This document shows, piece by piece, positions 56,079 through 64,000 of a DNA stretch of 64,000 nt. The stretch comes from Myoxocephalus aenaeus (lineage: Eukaryota > Chordata > Actinopteri > Perciformes > Cottidae). Position 1 is the stretch's first letter; every line of letters starts with the position of its first letter. Made by a program: the position numbers and the translations under genes. Below the pieces are notes generated by a model. It ran no database searches. It saw only the letters and a program-made list of their open reading frames with translations, and was not told where the DNA came from. The stretch covers positions 1,224,501 to 1,288,500 of the forward strand of contig JBAMJR010000243.1 in the NCBI GenBank assembly GCA_038501785.1. Reading direction: 5' to 3'.

Positions 56079-56146
56079 TATTCATTATTCAATAATCCAC
56101 ATCGATGATCAGAAGATCATCGATGTGGATTATTGAATAATGAATA
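56079..56146. repeat. Hairpin, 32-bp arms, 4-nt spacer
   Basis: tattcattattcaataatcc acatcgatgatc (56079-56110), agaa, then its exact reverse complement (56115-56146): the longest perfect hairpin seen in the window. In the intron between the apba1 leader exons. Confidence 0.97.
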
Positions 56147-56349
56147 GGAAATGATTTAGTGGCCGGAACGTTAGGAAACTTTATCTGACGTCAAAGAATA
56201 GTTTCTATTAAAAATGTTATCACTGAAACTCTCTCTCTCTCTGACTATAATAACATACATGATCATTTAAAGATCAAAAGGACAAATTACATCTCATGGA
56301 GGGACTCTTTTTTTTAAGGCCAATTCATACTGTTCAAATGCATGACAAA

Positions 56350-56443
56350 CAATAAAGTACATGTTATCATACCTCATACAGAATAAAGTACATGTTATCA
56401 TACCTCATACAGAATAAAGTACATGTTATCATATCTCATACAG
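56350..56443. repeat. 31-bp tandem triplication
   Basis: ataaagtacatgttatcata cctcatacaga three times, the last with one change. Confidence 0.9.
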
Positions 56444-56468
56444 ACGGTGCATTACTGTAAAGACTCAC

Positions 56469-56520
56469 CTTCTGTGATGAACGTTGAGAGATAGTTTCAG
56501 ACTCAGGGTCGTCTTTCTTT
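56469..56520 (-). other. apba1: Probable upstream leader exon of apba1
   Basis: 52 bp between acceptor ctctgttccag and donor gtgagt. One frame is open (KKDDPESETISQRSSQK) and joins, in phase, the open non-canonical frame of the next leader segment; the apba1 ATG itself is in another frame. A coding role is unproven. Confidence 0.45.
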
Positions 56521-57170
56521 CTGGAACAGAGAAGGAGAAGTGTAATTAAAGTCTACAATCAGAGCGTGTCTGTGATGCATTATGAACATACTTAATGCAT
56601 CATAACTCACAGCACTTACTGTGGTGAGGATTCATTAATAGTCTTTATGCTTTGCTAGGACCGTAGTGTTTTATAATTCACAAAGTTGAAATACATATAA
56701 TCTTTTCATCAGACATAATCACAGCTATATATTAAAACCTTTTTAAGGTCATAAATTCACAACATTTTGTGTTATTCTTGCATCGATTTAATCACATTTT
56801 GTTAACAATGACCACGACCAGTGATTATAATGCATTATAAAATATATGATCAAGTATGACAGCAATGATCCTGGCAAAAACAAACGCCAGTGAGTGACCA
56901 GCGAATATGAAATATTATGAAACTTAATAACCGTATAAGTCATTATAAAATACTTTTTAATACGTTATGGAGCAGGATATGTATGCGTGCTCATAACTAT
57001 GATCATACAGTGATATAAGAAGATTATAATCATTATATGCACGTTTATAAAGCATCATAGACGTCATACCAATCTCACATTTCAGAACCTCTTTAACAAA
57101 GCAGAGAACTCTGGAGCTCAGAGACGTGAGAACAAAGCAGGGAGACGCTTCTCCTGTTAATGCAAATATT

Positions 57171-57172
<2 letters not shown>

Positions 57173-57250
<78 letters not shown>
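57173..57250. repeat. CA microsatellite
   Basis: About 38 CA units. Confidence 0.97.
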
Positions 57251-57251
<1 letters not shown>

Positions 57252-57388
57252 CTGAGAGCTGTAACCCAGATTCCTCTGAACGCAGAAGATAAGACCTGAA
57301 CATGGACAGACTGTCTGTCCAAGAGGCGACAAACTAAATGTTAATACATGTTTTCATTGGTCTTATTTTCCCTTGTGCTTAAACAAAA

Positions 57389-57606
57389 GGCCTAGCTCAT
57401 GGGGATGAGTGGTCGTCCTGCAACCACAGGGTCGCAGGTTCGATCCCCATATCCACATGTCTCAGTGTCCCTGAGCAAGACACTGAACCCTAAACTGCCA
57501 CCGGGCGCTTCACTAGGGGCCCACTGCTCCTTAAAATACTAAGGATGGGTCAAATGCAGAGAATACATTTCATGTATGTACTATGACAAATAAAGTTTCT
57601 TCTTCT
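57389..57606 (+). mobile_element. tRNA-derived SINE (V-SINE-like)
   Basis: tRNA-like head with B box (gcaggttcgatcccca), then ccctgagcaagacactgaac, the conserved gggcgcttcac/gcccactgctcct core and aggatgggtcaaatgcagag, ending with acaaataaagtttcttcttc. Order and phrases match V-type fish SINEs with a LINE-like tail. Confidence 0.75.
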
Positions 57607-58492
57607 AGAGCGCATACTGACAACTTCACCGCAGGAGTTGAGCTGGACAGGTTTTATAACCTGATGGAGGAAAGGCCATTGGGTTATATGTGTTAAAACT
57701 TTAAAGACAAAACAACATTCTGGGACGTTCCCAGGAGGTTGGTGTTGTGCCTTTACAGAATCTCTGGGGAACGTTCCCTGAAGGTCATCTTAGGTGACCT
57801 TAGCTCTGTCTGTAGAGAACAACAACACAGCTGGAGATACATAATGTTATGAAAAGATGTTTTCTGCCCTGTAATGTAGTGTTTTTTTAAGCTTAGTTGG
57901 TCAAATTTAGACTTGCACAGTGTAAAATAAAGAAATGTTTATGTGTACATTACAATGCATGAAATATGATAATTAATAAGGGATATTATTATGAAGGATA
58001 TGTAATTGTATGCATATAAAGGTCACTGTTTTTATTACTGTATAATGATTCATGTATGAATGCATGTTAGACAAAGTTGCATATTGCCTGCAGCTAGTGA
58101 ACTGTCACTTTAAGGAGTTGTCGTTCTCTTGTTCGCCTGAGGCGGCGGAGCTGAACATTGACTTTTTGAAGTACAGGAGGAAGAAGAAGAAGAATGGCTC
58201 CGCCCCTGAAGCTGCAGGCCCAATGAGCAAAGAGTGTTAGCCACGGTGTTATAGTAGAACTAAACCAATGAAAGGGCCTTAAGCTCTGTGAATGTCTGAT
58301 ATAAACTAACACGCGAGACTGGAGGGAACTTCTCTTGGACCACGGAGGCGGCAGGAAATTGGGGGACACACTGTGAATCTGTGAGAAAGAGAGGGCCTCA
58401 ATCGAGAATGCATGAGCTGTTCTGTGATCAACCTTTTATTAAATATTTTTTAATTATAACTCATTGCATTCTGGACTTTCACTTCCCATGAC

Positions 58493-58957
58493 CACCCAGG
58501 ATTTTAAGAACACTTTACAGTATCAAGCTCCTCACTTGCACCATGACTTTTCCATGACTTTAAACCAAATGTCCATTACAAACATTTAGTGAAATCTGGG
58601 TGTAAACATGAAAAAGTGAGTAAATGTAGTATTTAAACTAACAATGAGAACACAAAGCATACAGTAAACCTTAAATGACTCAAATGAATGAGACAATAGT
58701 TTGATTAAAAGAATAAACATTTATATAGATGCCTGTATGTATGCCTGCTTATATTTTGAGTCTTTCTTTTAAAAGCATATTCATTATTTCAAACTCAGCG
58801 TAAATGAACGTCATGAACACATGAATATAACACATTTACATGACTTTTACTAAACTTTGGGATTTTATTTTTTTCAAGGACGTTTCCAGGCCTGGAAATA
58901 ACCATTTTAAAACTCCATGACTTTTCCAGGTTTTCCATGACCGTAAGAACCCTGGTA
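58493..58957. mobile_element. Degraded DNA element with ccatgacttttccatg repeats
   Basis: Left end ccaggattttaagaac and right end taagaaccctgg are imperfect inverted ends; the phrase catgacttttccaggttttc is frequent in a fish hAT-like MITE family. No clean target duplication seen. Confidence 0.45.
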
Positions 58958-59522
58958 ACTGCACTCCATGAATGAGCACGATTTCAAAAATATTGTGGAT
59001 GTTTAGCAGAAGAGAATGAATTGTTTGGAGGCTGTTGCGTCACTATGCTTCATCTCCACATCCCTCTCAGGCTCAGGGCTGCTGGTTGTCATGGAAACGC
59101 CTGGGTAATTGCTCTCTGTGGGATGGCAGACGGTGGTGACCTCTCCATCACCGCCGCCTGCCCTTTACCTCCCGCTGGAAGACACCTTGATGGGAGAGGC
59201 GAGGTGTCGGTTTGTGTTGATTCCATCCGACCTCGCTGTTCTCTTATTCCTCTTTCATACTCTGCACAGCGCTCAGACCTCAATATTTGGAGCCGTTTTG
59301 TCTGACATGGGGTGTCATCTCTACCTGAACGCTCTTTCAATGGTTGCCTCGTGAGTAACATCTTCTCTCCAGAGGACGAGTGGTCCTCCTCTCTCTGGTG
59401 CCGGCCTGCAGAGGAGAGCAGCTTCCTCTCGGGGATGAAGTGAGAGATTCACGCACATGGTCGACCTCCGCTGGGTCAACGCCAGTTCATTCTTTCTGAC
59501 TTCCATGTTGTGAAACCTCACC

Positions 59523-59815
59523 GTCACGCGACTGTGACTCAGTGGTAGAGCAGGGTCGTTCTTCAATCAGAGGATCCGTAGTTCGATCCCCAGCTCCGGT
59601 AGTCCATGTCGATGGGTCCTTGGGTTATTCACTTAGCCGTGTGGATGTTAGTTAGTCCTGATGGACAGGAGCACCTCGCATGGCTGCACTGCCATCAGTG
59701 AGTGATGACAAGTATCATTCACACACACACACACACACACACACAGTGTGTTAAAGCGCTCTGAGTGGTCGGAAGACTAGAAAAGCCCGATACAAGTACA
59801 GTTTATTTACCATCA
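59523..59815 (+). mobile_element. tRNA-derived SINE with internal CA tract
   Basis: tRNA-like head gactcagtggtagagcaggg and B box gtagttcgatccccagctcc, SINE body with tccttgggttattcactt, an internal (ca)n at about 59718-59743, and the 3' part gcgctctgagtggtcggaag and gatacaagtacagtttattt. Unrelated in its 3' half to the SINE at 57.4 kb. Confidence 0.75.
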
Positions 59816-61013
59816 CACAAAGTCAAATACACGCCGTTGATGACAATGTATGTCTTGGTGTTCAGTAAACACTTTGGCTGTGATTGAGGAGAAATGAAGG
59901 GGTCAATCACACTGAGACGCGTCGCCCGCAAAACCCTTGTTTTCCTACAGTACGAAATTATTCAGCGATTTTCAAGCGGTTCTTAATATGCGCATTAAAG
60001 TTCAAAATAATCCCAATTTTTCAGCACAGTCAATGTTGCTCAACGCCAAAGTCACGGGAGGCTGAGGCAGCCAGTCAAATCAAGCAGGAGGCGGGCTTTA
60101 CTACTTTAACACTGACTTCCTGTTTTAATGCCGGTAGATGTGGTTGGAACGGACACTGATATTAGCGATAGTTAATTATCGTGAAATATGTAATTTCCCA
60201 CTCAACAGCAGAGCAACAGTCGAGGTCTGCATTGATGCTCGATCCGTGAGGGTAAAAACAAACATGACAGCAGACAACCTGGAGATGATGTGTATGATGT
60301 GTAAACTCCCTTTGTTTGAATGCATTTATAGCAGCTTTAGTCATTTGGTGATTGTGTTTGAAGTTAAATTGCCAATGACTGAATTTAGGGAATAATGATG
60401 TTTAGATTAATATTCTTTGCTGATTCTTTTGCTGCCTCATATTGATAACAGGCTGCCTCTGCAGCCGGAGACGCTGTATGGTATTATGCATTACACAACT
60501 CTAACAAAGACCTCATGTCAATAAGTCTGACCGGTCTTCAAACTAGTGTCTCACATCATTCAACATCCAAAGTGGTGTGAGTCTATTGTTAGGTTCTGAT
60601 TTGAGGAGATGAATCAGGAGGCCAACAAAAACACAGCAACCAAGAATAGGCCAGAGCACGAGGACCCTTATTTTATCTGCATCATTTTCATTTCACGTGC
60701 TGGTCTCCTCCATCTACACCTCCTCTCATCCTGAATGAGCAGCAGGGCTGCTGGGGAAACATGAGAGCTGAAACAACCCTGTGATGTTCGTGCTGATTGT
60801 CAGGAGTGTAGAGAAGAAGCTCGGAGAAAAGCCACTGATTGAAATGTTTGTGCTCCTGTAAATAAATGATGGGAATGGGAGTGGCCCACAGTATCCAAGA
60901 TGCAACAGGATTTAAGGCATAAAAGCAGAACAACTCAATTGAGTTCCTTAGAACTGTATTACAGATTAGGAATTGTTCCTCTTGATTTCCCCACCTCGGA
61001 ATGACAATCAGAC

Positions 61014-61400
61014 TCTATTCCGTGAACACCGGAGAACCACAGGGATGTGTGCTCGGTCCCTTCCTGTTCACGCTGTACACTCACAACACAGAGAACTAAA
61101 AACGGTCATCAAACATCTCCATCATGATGGAAGAAAAGCTAAAAAACAGCTGATATAAGCATCCTGACTGGAAATATTACAAACGGGCGTGGGAGAGCGT
61201 GATGAAAACCGCCCAGAACGGCATCGGTACCCAGAAGATGGTGACAAGAGTGCAGAGCCCAAAGGATGTTAAAAAACAAAACCCTCGGCAGCCACAACCT
61301 GTTGGACCTGCCGCCCTCTGGCAAGAGAAACAGAAGAATCAGCTGCCGCACCAGCAGACTGCTGCATGTGGGAAATGCATGACTCTGCTTTCATTAGACT
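61014..61400 (+). pseudogene. Remnant of a CR1/L2-type LINE reverse transcriptase
   Basis: NTGEPQGCVLGPFLFTLYTH (palm motif) followed by a deletion, then SILTGNITN and an LPPSGKR-like segment in other frames (normally 150 or more residues apart). Heavily decayed. Confidence 0.65.
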
Positions 61401-61788
61401 TTATTAAAATTGTCCACTTGACAAACACATCATTATTACTCAGGAGCAGAGCGTCCTACATTGAAAGTGCCCGCTTGTGTTCTTAGGATTCTCCTCATCA
61501 CACAGCTGGATGGATCAGAAGACATTGTAGAGAGCAGCTTTGTGTCACTGAATAAACCTACCGTGGATAGTTGCAGTATATAAAATGCACTGATATTAAC
61601 AATGCATTTCTCAGAGTTAATTAAACATGAGGCCATAAAACATTGAAAATGCAAAATCGGGCCGAGGTGTCTGAATGTCCCCGCAGCATTTTTCAAGTCT
61701 CCCCTCATTTTTTCCCCAGCAGTGAGTTTGGAAGTGTGTGATTTACACACTAACTGCGGTCAGGAGCCGTGGGTGGTGAGCAGTGTAA

Positions 61789-61850
61789 TAACAATGTAAT
61801 AACAGTTTAATAACAGTGTAATAACAGTGTAATAACAGTGTAATAACAAT
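61789..61850. repeat. 11-bp tandem repeat
   Basis: gtaataacagt repeated five to six times. Confidence 0.9.
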
Positions 61851-62163
61851 CATCCACACAGAGCCGCAGACGGGCTGACAGAATGAATAGTCTGTATGGC
61901 GACCTGAGTTCCTGCTCAGCCTCTGTTCCAATACTATTTAGTTTTCAGTATTTTTTTTTTAAACAACCGGTTCCACTTATCCATTATGTTAATATCATCA
62001 GTGGAAATGATGTTATTTTATTATTAATGGACAACATAGCCAGACAGCAGCGGCTGCTGCTATTAGCCTATCCAACAGGTCAATAATTGGCCAATCAAAG
62101 TACTTCCTCACTTCTTCTCAATAAAGCAAAAATCTGATCAAGGTATGGTAGCATTGCCCACAC

Positions 62164-62934
62164 CGGGGGTAGCCAACACGGTGCCCGCGGGCACCTGGTC
62201 GCCCGCAGAGACCACGCTAGTCGCCCGCGAAGCATGTTCTAAAAATAGAACACGCTTAAGAGCTTTCACAAGAAAGAAAAAATTCACTGGCGTGTGCGCA
62301 GCGGTCGGAGCTACTTATGTGTCATGGTTCTAACTTTAGTCGCGGTTAAAACTTTATAACAACAATTAATAATCCACAACTAACACATTTTAACAGGGTA
62401 AAACACCAAGACACAACAGTTTGTGACTTATTAACAATTTGTAACACTAATAATTGTACATTTATAAAATGACACCACAGAGCATGCTGGGTACAGCTCG
62501 CCCACTATCACACAAAGAAGAAACTCCGTCGCAGGAAGAGACAGACCCTTCCTGTTTTTTTCACCTACATTCCCCTGGGTCCTAAGTCCCTCCAGGTTTA
62601 GCTTCCTAACACCCTCTATGTACCAACGTAAAAACAGCTGTTCAGTTGGCCTGCGGTCCTTTTCAGCATCAATGAATGAATGCGTTTACTGAAGAAAAAA
62701 AATACGCCAGAATCTTACAAAATACTGTGATATTAATTTTTGGCCATACCGCCCAGCCCTAACTCCGACCATTTCTGAAGGGGGTTAGATAGAGTTAGAT
62801 AGTTAGATAGGGGTTAAATAGATAGTGATCTGTGCAACTTTGTTGTTCAGGAAGTTTGTATCAAACAAGTAGCCCTTCGTATTATTTTGTACCCTTGAAG
62901 TAGCTCTCGGCTTCAAAAAGGTTGGTGACCCCTG
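62164..62934. mobile_element. hAT MITE with perfect 8-bp target duplication
   Basis: Ends cgggggtagccaac and gttggtgacccctg (inverted), flanked by GCCCACAC at 62156-62163 and 62935-62942. 771 bp without transposase. The interior near 62735-62760 (gccataccgcccagccct) resembles the end of another element, so a nested or composite structure is possible. Confidence 0.85.
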
Positions 62935-63160
62935 GCCCACACACTCTGTGGTATTAGAGGGATAATTTACAAAGTACAAAGGGTGTGGCAAAATCGGATA
63001 ATTGACAGTTTACAAATCTATATAGTTGTGGCGTCGGTCCACCTTCCATTGTGACGCACGCCTCTTCAGGTGCGCTCACTTAAAGGAGAAACATTTCAAT
63101 CAGGAGAGACAGTGGGTGATTAGTAGTTAATGTTTATTATGCCAGATAATGAGTCCATGG

Positions 63161-63928
63161 TTACACAGAATTTATTTGGCGCATGAACTCCGCGAGGAGA
63201 TTGAGATCGCACTGTGTTTGCCCTGAGCGGCAGCAATCTGTAGATCCCCCCGGGGAGTCCAGACACTGGTGGTGGTGGCTGAGGTCCTGCTGGAGTTGCT
63301 GGAGATGCCGATGGGGTGCTGAATCTGAGAAGGTGGATGGTGCTGGGGAGGCGGCGGGTCGCATGTGACGGCAGCAGGACGCTAGAGGCGGAGAAGGAGA
63401 ACATTTAAAAGGAGAAGGCAGCGAGCTGATAGGATAGCGAGGAGGGCGTGACTCTGCGCTAATGGCTGGCCGCGCCCGGCTGCTGAACAGCTGGTAGAGT
63501 CTGACACTTCTGACGCTCCTGACAGGGACATCCGGTATGACGTGCGTGCTGCTGGTGGGGGACGGTATGGGTGAGGGCCCGCCTGGTGTGAGGGGGTTGT
63601 CTTCCTGTCTGAACTTACGCTTTAGCTTCATTTCCAGAACAGAATTCTGAACATTGGAGAAATCCAGGTTCAAAATTATTTTTACATTTTGTTGACATAT
63701 TGGAGTCAAAGGTTTTTGCAGAGGGATTTGGGGATATCTCTTTGTATTATTCCATAAAACAGGTAATACTGTCAACAGCAATACAATTTGTTTTTGTTGC
63801 CATGTCTTAAGTGAACAACCCCTGTGTAAAAACATCAGAATATAGATAAATAAATATAAATATATTGGCGTCTGGAGCTTTCTGCAAACCACTGGATGCG
63901 TGACGGCATGTTGACGTTTGTAGGCCAA
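63161..63928 (-). other. Open frame of 255 codons, unrecognised
   Basis: Minus-strand frame ending NLLAEFMRQINSV with an AATAAA signal (63171-63176) across its stop and a TATA-like tttaaat about 230 bp before that signal. The composition (Ser/Pro-rich middle, hydrophobic AT-rich start) does not look like a single protein. A terminal-repeat-like structure of a retroelement or chance are both possible. Confidence 0.2.
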
Positions 63929-64000
63929 AATTATAATCCATAAAAAAACGTTTCATATCAGCCTCATATCACAATTGCATAAACACACAATACCATGTGG

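Noticed and set aside
59021..59305. A 94-codon open frame at 59.0-59.3 kb
   Set aside because: No recognisable domain, no splice or codon-bias support, opposite frame equally open.
57389..59815. tRNA genes at 57.4 and 59.5 kb
   Set aside because: Only A/B-box-like promoter parts are present, followed by SINE bodies and tails; no intact cloverleaf was found.

Overview
The window is nuclear genomic DNA of a teleost fish. This follows from two vertebrate genes with small GT/AG-bounded exons, and from typical fish repeats: L1/Tx1, L2 and CR1/Rex-type LINEs, Tol2-like hAT elements, V-SINE-like tRNA-derived SINEs, and long TG/TA microsatellites. The species cannot be named from the sequence.

Both recognisable host genes lie on the minus strand. 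At the left edge (279-5492) are the first ten coding exons of an ADAM metalloprotease, most like ADAM8: signal peptide, prodomain with cysteine switch, and the start of the reprolysin domain. The rest of the gene lies outside the window. At the right (36522-53974, with two probable 5' leader pieces at 53975-54071 and 56469-56520) is a complete apba1 (Mint1/X11-alpha) gene. Its twelve coding exons keep phase throughout and encode 975 residues: a long disordered N-terminus with a PPQQ repeat, Munc18- and CASK-binding regions, a PTB domain that includes a 33-bp microexon, and two PDZ domains. APBA1 is a neuronal adaptor for vesicle traffic and APP. Nothing suggests the two genes share a pathway.

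The 30 kb between them (about 6-36 kb) is a graveyard of mobile DNA with visible nesting. An L1/Tx1-type LINE (about 8.16-16.07 kb) is split by a Tol2-like hAT element (8-bp target duplication GTTAAAAC) and by a second DNA element sitting in a TA microsatellite, which itself carries a 192-bp MITE. A CR1/Rex-type LINE (20.6-23.6 kb) is split by a second, nearly identical copy of the same hAT element (target duplication TTTATATG). An L2-type LINE (26.4-27.9 kb) is truncated exactly at a hairpin. A 40-bp minisatellite of about 37 copies fills 16.1-17.6 kb. At 28.3-31.4 kb an inverted repeat of about 265-290 bp encloses a decayed multi-exon gene for a protein with a C-terminal cysteine-rich CXC domain; the inverted arms carry its promoter, leader and start codon.

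The most unusual feature seen at window scale is a set of at least fourteen perfect or near-perfect short palindromes (arms 10-32 bp, spacer 0-23 nt) with unrelated arm sequences. They occur in introns, transposons and intergenic DNA. Several look like local fold-back (template-switch) duplications, and one can be placed inside an otherwise conserved LINE reading frame.

The right end (57-64 kb) holds two tRNA-derived SINEs, a CR1/L2 LINE remnant, a hAT MITE with a perfect 8-bp duplication and no recognised gene.
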